Positions 1 to 8,136 of a stretch of 17,764 bases of DNA are shown here, piece by piece. Every line of letters starts with the position of its first letter. Position 1 is the stretch's first letter. Position numbers and translations under genes: made by a program. Source of the stretch: JBCBZH01 sp039815415 (lineage in GTDB: Bacteria > Bacteroidota > Rhodothermia > Rhodothermales > Rubricoccaceae); contig JBCBZH010000060.1 of the NCBI GenBank assembly GCA_039815415.1, forward strand, positions 1 to 17,764, read 5' to 3'. The notes beneath the pieces were generated by a model. The model saw nothing but the letters and a program-made list of their open reading frames with translations, did not search any database and had not been told where the DNA came from.

Positions 1-793
1 CGGGGAAGCTGCCATCGACGGTGAAAATGCCGCCAGCGGTCAGCTTGCCCTCGGCATCGAACACAAGGTCATCGCCAGTGACGTTGAGGGCGGTCGCTGG
101 GACGGGGGGGAGGGCGTTCGGATCGCCTGCGATCTCCGCGCCGGTGAGCGCCCAGGTGTTGTCGGCGGTCTTGGCGGCGGTCAGAACAATCGTATGCGCC
201 TGGCCCGTGCCGTCGTAGATCACAGACGACATGGTGATGGGGTCAGCCGTCCCAATGGCCCTTTCTGCGGCCAGGTTGCCAGTGACCACCATGCCGTTGG
301 TGCGGACGGGCGGGGCGGTTGTCGCTGGGTTGATGCGGATGTCTTGGAGCGCGCCCGTGGCGATGGAGCCGTCCTGGCCCGCAGGCCAGCCCTGGATGCG
401 GAGCGCGTCCGGCGTCACGAGGTAGCCTTCGGCGTCGAACGTGAACGCGCCCTGGCGCGTCAGCACGTTGCCCTGGCTGCTCTCAGCGATGAAGAAGCCG
501 TCGCCTGCCAGCGCAAGGTCGGTGGGGAGGTTGGTGTAGTCCAGCGCACCCTGGCTCCAGACCTGGTCGATGGCGCCGACGGACACGCCGTTGCCGATGC
601 TGGAGATGTTCGGCGCGTTGGGACCGGAGAGGCGTCCGCCGGTGGCGATGCGCTGGGCGAGCGTGTCCTGGAAGAGGATGCGGGACCGCTTGAATCCCGT
701 CGTGTTGACGCCAGCGATGTTGTTGCCAATCACGTCCAGCCGAAGCTGGTTGGTACGCAAACCGGTAATCCCGGTGCGGAGAGAGCGAATCAT
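1..793 (-). CDS. flgE: Flagellar hook protein FlgE, N-terminal 264 residues (3' end outside window)
   Basis: FlgE polymerises outside the outer membrane into the hook, the universal joint between rod and filament. The N-terminal rod/hook-family signature is clear: residues 20-36 include the core VIGNNIAGVNTTGFKRS, followed by GNGVSVGAI at 67-75 and TDLALAGDGFFIA at 91-103, which are typical of FlgE. GWPAGQDG near 135 and the DPITMSSVIYDGTGQAH stretch at 184-200 match the FlgE D2-domain region rather than FlgF or FlgG. The reading frame is open to base 1, so the D1/D0 C-terminus lies outside. The ATG at 793 is chosen because an in-frame TGA lies a short way upstream with no other start between. 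It is the last gene seen of the early flagellar operon and is separated from the gene before it by 244 bp, so it could have its own promoter. No Shine-Dalgarno is visible. Confidence 0.95.
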   Translation of the reverse strand, partial: MIRSLRTGITGLRTNQLRLDVIGNNIAGVNTTGFKRSRILFQDTLAQRIATGGRLSGPNAPNISSIGNGVSVGAIDQVWSQGALDYTNLPTDLALAGDGFFIAESSQGNVLTRQGAFTFDAEGYLVTPDALRIQGWPAGQDGSIATGALQDIRINPATTAPPVRTNGMVVTGNLAAERAIGTADPITMSSVIYDGTGQAHTIVLTAAKTADNTWALTGAEIAGDPNALPPVPATALNVTGDDLVFDAEGKLTAGGIFTVDGSFP

Positions 794-1037
794 GAGGAAG
801 CGGGGTGTCGCTGCAGCGTCGGTCGGTCAGCGGCAGCATCGGCCTCCCACACCTAGTCGAGGTGTATGGGTCCAGCCGTGTGAGAAGAGCAGTGACTCAG
901 GTGGGTTTGGAGGGGCAAGCCCGAGAGCTGAAATCACTCTGCGGTTTCGAGTTCTGGGTATCGTCCAGTTCGGTCGTCCTGATAAATGGTTCAGGAGGTA
1001 TGGTCTGAAAAATGCCCTGTTGCGTGCAGTCCAGTTC
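794..1037. other. Spacer ahead of flgE, no gene seen
   Basis: This 244-bp stretch separates flgE from the gene before it; most spacers in this operon are under 60 bp. I see no convincing coding sequence. It holds an imperfectly placed pair of direct repeats GTCCAGTTC (963-971 and 1029-1037), a weak inverted repeat ACACCT-N5-AGGTGT (849-865) and CCTGA-N8-TCAGG (978-995). No clear sigma-54, sigma-28 or sigma-70-like promoter was found on the minus strand, so whether flgE is transcribed separately is open. Confidence 0.4.
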
Positions 1038-1433
1038 TTACAGCATGAACGCGCTGTCGATCTGGGTCACGGCACGGTCCTGCAGGTCGTTGAGCGCGAG
1101 GGCAGTAACGACGGTCCGATTCGGGACGCTGACCACAAAGGCGGCATCGGATCCGATCAGGAGAGCGTCGCGGGCCCCTTTGTCGCCGAGCGTGTCGATG
1201 GCCTCCGAGATCCGTTGTTGGACGGGTTCGGAGAGGTCGATGGCTCGTTCGCCAGCGCGCTGCGCGGCATGGGCGGAGACCGTGAGCCGAGACGGCTCGC
1301 TCGCCTTCGCGAGCAGGGCTGCGAAGTCCGACGCGCGTGGAGCAGCCGGATCACGTGGGCCTCCCGGCTGAACCGGGGGCGGCGCGACCCGTCCTGCGAG
1401 CTGTTGGACGGTGCGAGGTTGAACGGGGGTCAT
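1038..1433 (-). CDS. Flagellar operon protein, TIGR02530-like
   Basis: This 131-residue protein resembles the small 'flagellar operon protein' family (TIGR02530) found between flgD and flgE in several Firmicutes. Recognisable features are VSAHAAQRAGERAIDLS at residues 52-68, a central helix-rich stretch, FVVSVPNRTVVTAL at 99-112 and a short C-terminal IDSAFML. The first 35 residues are proline-rich and probably disordered. Its biochemical role is not established; position suggests a part in hook-cap or hook assembly or its regulation. Its ATG overlaps the flgD stop codon by four bases (ATGA at 1430-1433), so translation is likely coupled to flgD. The family assignment is from remembered motif pattern and gene order, not from a search. 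Confidence 0.75.
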   Translation of the reverse strand: MTPVQPRTVQQLAGRVAPPPVQPGGPRDPAAPRASDFAALLAKASEPSRLTVSAHAAQRAGERAIDLSEPVQQRISEAIDTLGDKGARDALLIGSDAAFVVSVPNRTVVTALALNDLQDRAVTQIDSAFML

Positions 1434-2254
1434 GGCATAGGCAGGAAGGCGGAACGAGAGGACACAAGGGTGCGAAGGGGCACAGGGCCGTTCAGTGTGG
1501 AGGCGGCCGCGTCACTCCGGACGGCGAGGAGCGCGTCGAAGGCCACAGGCTGGTCGCCAATCCAGAGGCGGACGCCGTCCGGCTCAACGGTCAGGCGGTC
1601 TACGGTGCCTCGGATGAAGGGCGTCGCGCTGGCGGGCTGGCCGTCCACGCCAACAGCGGTCACGTCTGCGGTGTAGGTGCCTTCTGGAGCGGCCGAGCCA
1701 TCGGCGAGGGTGCCGTCCCAGCCGAGGTCGTGGTCGCCTGCGCTGAGGGTACCGGTGCGGATCGTGCGGATAGCCGCGCCGTCGGCATCGCGGATGGTGA
1801 CGACGACTTCGCGGACATCCGTGCCGAGGCGGACGTGGAGCGGTGCCGTGTCGGACCCGTTCCATGGCAGCGCGCCACTCGCGACTTCAACCGTCTGCCC
1901 CACCATGCTGGATGCGGCCTGTAGGTCGATGCGGCCCGAGAGCTGGTCAGCCATCGTGGTCTGCCCTGCCTGGATGCCCTCGAGCGCCTTCGCCAGCGCG
2001 GTCAGCTGATTGGACTGGGACGACATCGCGGTGCCGATGTTGGTGAGCTGCTCCACAGACGAGAACTGCGCCAGCTGGGCGGCAAACTCATGGCCCTGCT
2101 GCGGGCTGGTGGGGTCCTGGTTGCGCAGCTGGGCGACGAGGAGCTGGAGGAACTCGTCGCGCCCGAGAGCGGCGTTGCCAGTTGCACCGGCAAGGCTCGC
2201 TGCCGCTGTGGGCGAGAGCTCGGAGGAGGGCGTCGTGGGGCCGAGAGGAGACAT
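1430..2254 (-). CDS. flgD: Hook-capping protein FlgD
   Basis: FlgD caps the growing hook and lets FlgE subunits polymerise; it is exported by the flagellar type III system and later discarded. The conserved N-terminal region spans residues 30-77: LGRDEFLQLLVAQLRNQDP, then a FAAQLAQFSSVEQLTNI block, which is diagnostic of FlgD. The C-terminal half contains the FlgD immunoglobulin-like/Tudor region, seen as VVVTIRDADGAAIRTI, DHDLGWDGTLADGSAAPEG and TYTADVTAVG. At 274 residues it is slightly longer than enterobacterial FlgD (about 230). It begins three bases after the fliK stop and its own stop overlaps the next gene's start. The ATG at 2254 gives a normal unstructured head of about 28 residues before the conserved block. 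Confidence 0.96.
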   Translation of the reverse strand: MSPLGPTTPSSELSPTAAASLAGATGNAALGRDEFLQLLVAQLRNQDPTSPQQGHEFAAQLAQFSSVEQLTNIGTAMSSQSNQLTALAKALEGIQAGQTTMADQLSGRIDLQAASSMVGQTVEVASGALPWNGSDTAPLHVRLGTDVREVVVTIRDADGAAIRTIRTGTLSAGDHDLGWDGTLADGSAAPEGTYTADVTAVGVDGQPASATPFIRGTVDRLTVEPDGVRLWIGDQPVAFDALLAVRSDAAASTLNGPVPLRTLVSSRSAFLPMP

Positions 2255-2257
2255 GGC

Positions 2258-5038
2258 TTAGCCGACCCACTCCCGTCGCCCAAGAGGCGCACGTGTGGGT
2301 GTTGGTGAGGTGGACTCGCTGTCAGACGGGCGCGATTCCGAGGTCGGGCTGGCGTCATGCTGGCGCGAGCCGGTGAAGCCGGAGTCCGACGCACCGGAGT
2401 CCGCTGTTCCTGAATCGGTCGCCAGCCCGTCGGGGAGCGAGAGCCGGACGGGCTCTGCGAAGTGGGTCTCGAGCGCGGCGCGGAGGCGGTCTGCGTGGAC
2501 GCCCGCGAGAGCCTGCAGCTCCGGATCCGTGAACTGGATCTGAACCGTGATGCCGTCGGGCTGGCGGACGGTCTGGAGGCGGACAGAACCGTCCTCGCCC
2601 AGTCCCACCTGCACGTGGCGGTCGCCGGAAGGCGTCAGGCGTTCGAGCCAGACGGGCACCGCCAGACGCGTCGGGACCGGGGCAGCAGAACGGGGTGCCG
2701 CCTCGTCCGGCAGTGCGGTCCGAGTGTCGGGCTGGTGAAGCGTGGTCGGAGCGGTCGGTTCGGGGACGGGCATCGGGCCATCCACTCCCACAGGCTCGTC
2801 TAGAGCCGTCACCGCGTGGGGAAGCGGCGGCGTGGGTCCTGGTAGCGGGCCTGTAGAGACGGGAGGTAGCGCGTCCGGTGTGTCGGTGCGGGATGGCTGC
2901 GGAGCCGGGGCAGTGGCGGGGCGCTCTGAATCCACCGTGCGGCGACGTGAGAAGACAGGGATGGCCTCGATATCACGCTTGTCTTCTTCGCCAGCTCGGC
3001 CTACAAGGGGAGTGGAGAACGAGGGTGTCTGCGTGGCGGCTGGCCGCTCAGCCTCGGCTTTCGCCACCTTTCGGACGGCATCTGAGGAGACAAGCGGCTC
3101 CACCTCAAGGCCTGTCAGGGCACGTACGGTCGGCGCAATGCGCTCTGCGGGTGCCGTGGACACGGAGCGAAGAGGGCGCTCGGTCGGACGGAGTGGGAGA
3201 TCTAGAGGGAGATCCGGGTCAGCCTGCCGCGAACCCAGCTCTCGTGGCTTGGCCTCGGAAGGCGTGAGGTCGGGACCGGGGCGAGGAGGTGCAGCGCCCT
3301 CCGGTTCGGAGGCCCCTGGGGAGTGCTGGGCTGGTGCCGTCTCGGGTGTTGTCAGGGGCTGCACCTCTCGTACAGGGGGCGGTGAGAGCGGGCGGGCCTC
3401 TTCATGCGTCAGCGGCGTCGGGGGGGCGGGTGCCGAGCTGGCGACCGGGGACGACGGGGCGTTGGAAGAGGGTGCCGGGTTTGGCGGAGGTGCCAGCGGG
3501 GGAGTTCGGATTTCTGGGGCCGCAGTGGGTTGAGTGGCAAGAGCGGGAGCCGCTGTTGAGGCCCGGGGTTCTGCCGGAGCCACGGGTGCTGCCAGGGTGG
3601 GCGTGGCGCGGGCCACGAGCGTTGAGACGGGAACGCCTGGGGCCGGAGTTGCGGTGCGGAGCGATTCCGGCTGGGACGGCGCGGCGCTTGTGCGCTTCGG
3701 CGACGGAGCAGGAGAGATCGACTCGATCTCCATGACTGGAATCCCGTCTGGTTGCGGCGTGCGTGGCTCGGTCCGGACCTGAGCAGACGGTGTAGGGCTC
3801 TGGGAGTCAGCCACTGGATCCTGTCGAGCTGGCGGAGGCGCCGACGAGCGTGGCAATGAGGAGCGTGTGGCCTCGATGGATCGGCCAGGAGCCGGGCGTG
3901 GATGGTCCAAGGATTCCGTCGCCAGCTCGAGGGCAGTAAGAGAGTCCACAGCGGGAGCCACTCCTCGCGGAGAGGCCGGGTGAGCTTCAGTCTGGGTTGG
4001 CGGGGGAACGAGGGTTGCTGGACGTTGCGGGATCGCTGGACGGCTCGCTGCCGCGTCTCGATTCGCAGGTTGAGGCGCTCCATCAGCCGCGAGTGGGTGG
4101 GGGTCTGGTGGCGCACTCGTCGTTTCCGTTGGGGCGGCGGCTGCCAGATCAACACGCGTTGACGGCGGGGTGGCAGGCGCCGAGGCCTGAGGAGCCTCGG
4201 CAACAGGGGAAGGCGTCTCAGCTCCTCTGATGCGGGGCGTCAGCTCAACCTGTGGAGATGCAGAGGGCTGGGGCGTTGTCACCTCTGCAGTCCGCGACGG
4301 AACCGTTGGAGAGGTCACAGGCGCAGTCGGGAGCGGCCCTTCATTTGTAGATGGGACGCGTGCTGTTGAGGCGGCCTGGAGAGCTGGGCTGTCACGGAAC
4401 GGACGCGCCTCCGGCCGGGACTCTGGTGCCAGCTTTGCAAGCGGCTCCGATGATCCCTGAGCCTCGGAAACCAGGTGCGGCACGTCTGTAGAAGCTGGGG
4501 CTCCATCTCCCGAGTGAGGTGGTGTGGACGGCTGGGGAGCCAGCTGGTGTGCGCCGATCTGTGGCTCAGCACGCGCCGCGTTCGGGACCTCCGCAGCGGG
4601 CCGTTGTGTCTGTGCGCCCTGCTCAGAGGATTGAGGCTGTGGCAGAGGGGAGTGGGGAGCAGGTGTCGTCGGTGGGGCCTGGGATGACGCCGGTGAGGTC
4701 GTCAGTGGGGCCTCCAATAGAGATGGCCGAGCCTGAGGAGTTGGCTCTTCTGGTTGAGCTGGCGACGTAGGAACCGTGTGCAAGCCCGGCACAGAGAGGC
4801 CAAGAAGGGGGGCGGTAGTCGGGGCGATAGCACCGGAAGTGTCCCCCTCGGTCTCGTCAGCAGGTGCGCCAGGTTTGGAGAGAGGGGCGTCGTCTTCTGG
4901 GTGTGCGTGGTGCGAACTGGCGAGGTCCGAGGCGTCGCGCAGCACGTCGTCGAACGGCGGCCCTTCGCTCTGCGTGGGTGCTTTAGGCTCAGGGCGGCCC
5001 GAGAGCCGAGCGATCAGGGTGTCGAGGAGCGGCATCAT
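2258..5038 (-). CDS. fliK: Flagellar hook-length control protein FliK (very long)
   Basis: FliK is a secreted molecular ruler; at the right hook length its C-terminal domain makes FlhB switch export specificity from hook to filament proteins. The identification rests on the C-terminal FliK-type domain at about residues 791-870 (VPVWLERLTPSGDRHVQVGL, then VRLQTVRQPDGITVQIQF and DRLRAALETHF) and on the fliJ-to-flgD position. Residues from about 20 to 780 are extremely rich in Pro, Ala, Ser and Thr and look disordered. A Ser/Asp/Thr-rich tail with repeated DSG triplets (about 871-926) follows the domain. At 926 residues it is more than twice Salmonella FliK (about 405). Two tandem ATGs (5038 and 5035) could start it; the first overlaps the preceding stop as ATGA. 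Long open frames on the opposite strand here are shadows of the biased composition. Confidence 0.88.
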   Translation of the reverse strand: MMPLLDTLIARLSGRPEPKAPTQSEGPPFDDVLRDASDLASSHHAHPEDDAPLSKPGAPADETEGDTSGAIAPTTAPLLGLSVPGLHTVPTSPAQPEEPTPQARPSLLEAPLTTSPASSQAPPTTPAPHSPLPQPQSSEQGAQTQRPAAEVPNAARAEPQIGAHQLAPQPSTPPHSGDGAPASTDVPHLVSEAQGSSEPLAKLAPESRPEARPFRDSPALQAASTARVPSTNEGPLPTAPVTSPTVPSRTAEVTTPQPSASPQVELTPRIRGAETPSPVAEAPQASAPATPPSTRVDLAAAAPTETTSAPPDPHPLAADGAPQPANRDAAASRPAIPQRPATLVPPPTQTEAHPASPRGVAPAVDSLTALELATESLDHPRPAPGRSIEATRSSLPRSSAPPPARQDPVADSQSPTPSAQVRTEPRTPQPDGIPVMEIESISPAPSPKRTSAAPSQPESLRTATPAPGVPVSTLVARATPTLAAPVAPAEPRASTAAPALATQPTAAPEIRTPPLAPPPNPAPSSNAPSSPVASSAPAPPTPLTHEEARPLSPPPVREVQPLTTPETAPAQHSPGASEPEGAAPPRPGPDLTPSEAKPRELGSRQADPDLPLDLPLRPTERPLRSVSTAPAERIAPTVRALTGLEVEPLVSSDAVRKVAKAEAERPAATQTPSFSTPLVGRAGEEDKRDIEAIPVFSRRRTVDSERPATAPAPQPSRTDTPDALPPVSTGPLPGPTPPLPHAVTALDEPVGVDGPMPVPEPTAPTTLHQPDTRTALPDEAAPRSAAPVPTRLAVPVWLERLTPSGDRHVQVGLGEDGSVRLQTVRQPDGITVQIQFTDPELQALAGVHADRLRAALETHFAEPVRLSLPDGLATDSGTADSGASDSGFTGSRQHDASPTSESRPSDSESTSPTPTRAPLGRREWVG

Positions 5039-5595
5039 GCGTCGTCGGTGCTGTCTGCAGCCACACCACCGCCTGCAGCACTCCGTTCGGAGGTGGACTG
5101 GACCGAGGCGGCTCGGCCACCGGGGAGTTGGGTGCGAACAAAGGAGGCCGCCTGAGCTGGGGTCAGCGCACCCAGCAGGCGCCCCTGGTTGCGAGAGGAG
5201 GCAGCGGTATACAGCTTCACGAAGGAGCGGCCATCGAGGCGTTGGACAATGCCCTGGAGCGCGTCGTCCTCCATGCGCGTAAGCGTCGCTGCCAGCTCGG
5301 CCGCATCGGTCTGGGCGAGCATGGCGAGTTCCTGATGCTCGGCCATGACGCGGCGGAGCGAGTCGGCCTGGGCCTCAGCCAGGGCGAGGCGGTTCTGCAT
5401 GGCCTCCACGTCGGCGGCGAGCGGTGCCACGGTGGCGCTGTCTGGTGCACAGGCGGTCGTGGCCGAGGAATCTGCTGGAGAGGTCGCCTCTGACGCTGCA
5501 ACCTCCTCCGCTGGGGGAGCCAGCATCTTGAGAGCGACAACGCCGATCCCGAAGAAGACCGCTGTGAGGGCGAGGGTGATGGCAGCCGTCTTCAT
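5035..5595 (-). CDS. MotE-like / YlxF-like membrane-anchored flagellar protein
   Basis: This 186-residue protein has an N-terminal membrane anchor (residues 4-24, hydrophobic, one lysine before it), a Ser/Ala-rich linker, a probable coiled coil at about 58-93, and a helical region at about 97-157 containing LTRMEDDALQGIVQRLDG and LGALTPAQAASFVRTQL. That last part resembles the MgtE-N-like fold of MotE/YlxF proteins, which lie between fliJ and fliK in Bacillus-type operons and, in some species, act as periplasmic chaperones for a stator protein. Here it lies exactly between fliJ and fliK. Family membership is inferred from architecture and position; sequence conservation is modest. A single Cys at 49 follows the anchor but no lipobox is seen. 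Its start abuts the fliJ stop and its stop overlaps the fliK start by four bases. Confidence 0.65.
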   Translation of the reverse strand: MKTAAITLALTAVFFGIGVVALKMLAPPAEEVAASEATSPADSSATTACAPDSATVAPLAADVEAMQNRLALAEAQADSLRRVMAEHQELAMLAQTDAAELAATLTRMEDDALQGIVQRLDGRSFVKLYTAASSRNQGRLLGALTPAQAASFVRTQLPGGRAASVQSTSERSAAGGGVAADSTDDA

Positions 5596-6060
5596 CTAGG
5601 CCTGAGGTGGAGGTGCGGACGTGCGCGGTGCGGGACGAGGCCGGCTTGTGACGAGATCGTCGAGCCGGGCGGTTTCAGAGCGAAGGACTTCAGTCCGGTG
5701 GAGATCCACCGCTTCTGCGCGGAGGGTGACCAGGGCCTCGCGTTCGCGCATGGCCTCGCCGAGTTGGCGTCGTGCGTTGGCTTCTGCCGCCTGGCTGAGT
5801 TCGATATCCCGGATGGCCTCGGTGAGGGCTCGGGCGAGCCCCTCTCGGTGGGCGGCAGCGCCACCGAGCTGGTGAACCGTTCGGGGCTCAGAGCCGACGT
5901 CCAGCGAGGCGTCCAGCGAGGCGGTGGCGCTGCGGACACGAGCTTCGCTTGCCTTGCGAGTCTGGATGGCCTGCGCCAGAACGTTCTGTGCGACCTCAAC
6001 TGCTCGTTCGCGCAGCTGAAGGACTGGCGCCAGCTCGAAACGGAAAGATGAACCGGACAT
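5596..6060 (-). CDS. fliJ: Flagellar export protein FliJ
   Basis: FliJ is the coiled-coil stalk of the FliH-FliI-FliJ export ATPase and helps feed substrates to the export gate. The start at 6060 gives a 154-residue protein beginning MSGSSFRFELAPVLQLRER, which matches the usual FliJ opening (a short head with F-x-F/L then V-L-x-x-R). An in-frame ATG at 6114 would add 18 residues with an atypical aromatic-rich head, so I prefer 6060. The rest is almost wholly helical, rich in Ala, Glu and Arg with heptad-like spacing, ending in a Pro/Arg-rich tail. It follows fliI with a 57-bp spacer (two TTTCCACT copies lie there) and its stop directly touches the next start. Confidence 0.88.
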   Translation of the reverse strand: MSGSSFRFELAPVLQLRERAVEVAQNVLAQAIQTRKASEARVRSATASLDASLDVGSEPRTVHQLGGAAAHREGLARALTEAIRDIELSQAAEANARRQLGEAMREREALVTLRAEAVDLHRTEVLRSETARLDDLVTSRPRPAPRTSAPPPQA

Positions 6061-6117
6061 GAGTGGAAACGAAGCGAAATAGTGGAAATGAGCCGGACTT
6101 GGGTTCAGACACAACGT

Positions 6118-7464
6118 TTATGCCGTTTGTGGTGCAGTCAGGGTCTCGATGAGTCGCAGAGCTGCATCGCCTGTGTCTAGATCCTCTGGTGCCTGACGCA
6201 GATAAGCGGTCAGAGCGGGGTGGCGCTCGACGGCGCGATCGGCGTCCGGGTCGCGTCCGGGTTCAAAGGCGCCAACCCGGACAAGGGGCTCCACTTCGCG
6301 GTAGGCGGAGATCAGCGCCCGGGCCTCTCGGGCGGCGTCCTGCTGCTCCGCACTGGTGACGCGCGGCATCACTCGGCTCACGCTGGCAGGCACGTCGATG
6401 GCAGGGAAGTGGCCGCTGTCCGCCAGCTTGCGCGAGAGGACGATGTGGCCGTCGAGGATGCCCCGGACCGCGTCGGCGACGGGTTCGTCGAGGTCGCCTC
6501 CATCCACGAGAACCGTGAAGAGGCCAGTGATGGTGCCGCTGGCGCCCGGACCGGCGCGTTCCAGAATCCGTGGCAGCAGGGCGAACACGCTGGGCGTGTA
6601 GCCACGCGTGGTCGGAGGTTCGCCCGCCGCCAGCCCGATCTCGCGCTGTGCTTGCGCGACGCGCGTGACCGAGTCCATCATCAGAAGGACATCGCGGCCC
6701 TGGTCGCGGAAGTGCTCCGCCACGGCGGTCGCCACCAGTGCGCCCTTGACCCGCGCCAGCGCGGCCTGGTCGCCAGTCACGGCAACCACGACGGAGCGTG
6801 CAAGGCTCTCTTCGCCCAGCGTGTCGTGGATGAACTCACGCACCTCGCGGCCTCGCTCCCCAATCAGCGCGATCACGTTGACATCGGCTTCCGAGCGGGC
6901 GGCAATGGTACCTAGAAGGGTGCTTTTTCCTACGCCGGACCCGGCGAAGATGCCCACGCGCTGGCCCTTGGCAAGTGTCAGCAGCCCGTCGATGGCGCGA
7001 ATGCCGGTGCGGAGTGGGGCGTCAATGAGCTGGCGCTCAAGCGCAGCGGGGGGCTCGGCCCGGACGGGGCGGGATTCTGAGAGGGCCAGCGGCCCTTTTC
7101 CGTCGATGGGGCGTCCGGACGCATCGATAACGCGTCCGAGCAAGGCATCGCCCACCGGAACGGTGTGTGGCCGTGCTGCGCGTTCGACGAGGCTGCCGGC
7201 GCGGAGCCCGGTCGCGTCGCCAAGCGGCATCAGGAGCGCAGCCGACCCTCGGATGCCGATGACTTCGGCTTCCACTGGAGGCAGCGTGTTTCCGTCAGGG
7301 TCTTCGTGCGAGGGATCCGGGCGGATGACACACATCTCCCCGATGGCCGCGTGCAGGCCTGTCGCTTCAATGACGATTCCGGTTGCCGATCGGACCTTGC
7401 CGTAGCGGGTCGGGCGCGGCGGCGACTGACGGATCTCGCGAAGGCAGTGGTCGAGGACGCTCAT
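6118..7464 (-). CDS. fliI: Flagellum-specific ATPase FliI
   Basis: FliI is the hexameric ATPase at the cytoplasmic base of the flagellar type III export apparatus; it hydrolyses ATP to unload chaperones and deliver substrates. The Walker A loop GSGVGKST is at residues 175-182, the ALIGERGREVREF motif at 199-211 (carrying the expected catalytic glutamates) and Walker B LLMMDSVTR at 260-268. The family signature GEPPTTRGYTPSVFALLPRI at 281-300 is intact, with LVDGGDLDEPVAD after it. At 448 residues it has normal length and no missing key residue. The N-terminal beta barrel (about 20-95) and C-terminal helical domain are present. Its ATG overlaps the fliH stop by four bases (7461-7464), so the two partners are probably made together. 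Confidence 0.98.
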   Translation of the reverse strand: MSVLDHCLREIRQSPPRPTRYGKVRSATGIVIEATGLHAAIGEMCVIRPDPSHEDPDGNTLPPVEAEVIGIRGSAALLMPLGDATGLRAGSLVERAARPHTVPVGDALLGRVIDASGRPIDGKGPLALSESRPVRAEPPAALERQLIDAPLRTGIRAIDGLLTLAKGQRVGIFAGSGVGKSTLLGTIAARSEADVNVIALIGERGREVREFIHDTLGEESLARSVVVAVTGDQAALARVKGALVATAVAEHFRDQGRDVLLMMDSVTRVAQAQREIGLAAGEPPTTRGYTPSVFALLPRILERAGPGASGTITGLFTVLVDGGDLDEPVADAVRGILDGHIVLSRKLADSGHFPAIDVPASVSRVMPRVTSAEQQDAAREARALISAYREVEPLVRVGAFEPGRDPDADRAVERHPALTAYLRQAPEDLDTGDAALRLIETLTAPQTA

Positions 7465-8135
7465 GCTGAGGGCTCTAGGCCGAGCCGTTCACGCAGTGCG
7501 GCGAGCATCGAATCCCGAATTCGCCGGATCGCGGCTTCGGGTGTGGATGCCGCCCAGTCGTCTTCGGCGATGGTGTTGTCGGGCTCCCAGCGGAGACGGG
7601 GGTGGGCGCCCTGCAGAGAATCCGCCAGCCCGGTCTCTTGCAGATGCAGAAGCGTCACCGGATGGACGACCACCGACAGAGGAGAGTCGCCCGCGAGAGC
7701 ATCCACGGCGTCCGCGATGGCCCGGTCCGTGGCGTTGCGTTGGAGATCCGCGAGCGGCGCGTCGAGCACGGCCTCGGCCACATCGATGGCGATGGAGGCG
7801 AGGGTGGGCTCCATCGTCTTGAGCGCTGATGTCCACTGTTCACGAAGGCGGTCTGCGGTGTGCTGCACGAACGCCTTCTGGTCTTCAATGCCCTCCTTGA
7901 GGTCCTGGGCCAAGCGCACGGTCTCCTCCTGCAGGGCCGCCACTTCGTCCTGGCGCTCCTGCAACCCATCCTTGCGGCCTCGCTCATAGGCCTCCTCGAG
8001 GGCTTCTGGAGAGGGGGCGGGGGCCGAGGGAACCGGAGCGGCAATCACTTCTCCATCAACGCCGAGCTGGTCGAACGTGTAGGGCTCCGGTGTAATGCCC
8101 CGGAGCACGCGAGGCGGGGCAGTCGCGTCAGGCAT
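7461..8135 (-). CDS. fliH: Flagellar assembly protein FliH
   Basis: FliH dimerises, binds and restrains FliI, and anchors the ATPase to the C-ring. The 224-residue product shows the expected plan: a divergent Pro-rich head, an ALEEAYERGRKDGLQERQDE segment (about 44-63) typical of the FliH/YscL family, a long coiled coil to about 105, and a C-terminal domain with IAIDVAEAVLDAPL, LSVVVHPVTLLHL and a final RIRDSMLAALRERLG helix. Length is close to E. coli FliH (235). It begins one base after the fliG stop and overlaps fliI. Start ATG at 8135 is used because it precedes the conserved head by a reasonable distance and sits next to the fliG stop. Confidence 0.93.
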   Translation of the reverse strand: MPDATAPPRVLRGITPEPYTFDQLGVDGEVIAAPVPSAPAPSPEALEEAYERGRKDGLQERQDEVAALQEETVRLAQDLKEGIEDQKAFVQHTADRLREQWTSALKTMEPTLASIAIDVAEAVLDAPLADLQRNATDRAIADAVDALAGDSPLSVVVHPVTLLHLQETGLADSLQGAHPRLRWEPDNTIAEDDWAASTPEAAIRRIRDSMLAALRERLGLEPSA

Positions 8136-8136
8136 G

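Noticed and set aside
978..995. CCTGA-N8-TCAGG inverted repeat ahead of flgE as a terminator
   Set aside because: The stem is only five pairs and no T-run follows on the minus strand.
570..1676. Long plus-strand open frame of 368 residues across flgE, the TIGR02530-like gene and flgD
   Set aside because: It runs antisense through three genes with clear family motifs and has no recognisable content; high GC makes such antisense frames common.
2742..3533. Plus-strand Gly/Ser/Arg-rich open frame of 263 residues
   Set aside because: It is antisense to the Pro/Ala/Ser-rich part of fliK, whose composition creates long open frames on the other strand.
7123..7130. ATCGATAA on the plus strand, resembling a sigma-28 -10 box
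   Set aside because: It lies inside fliI, has no TAAA 15 bases upstream and no plus-strand gene follows.
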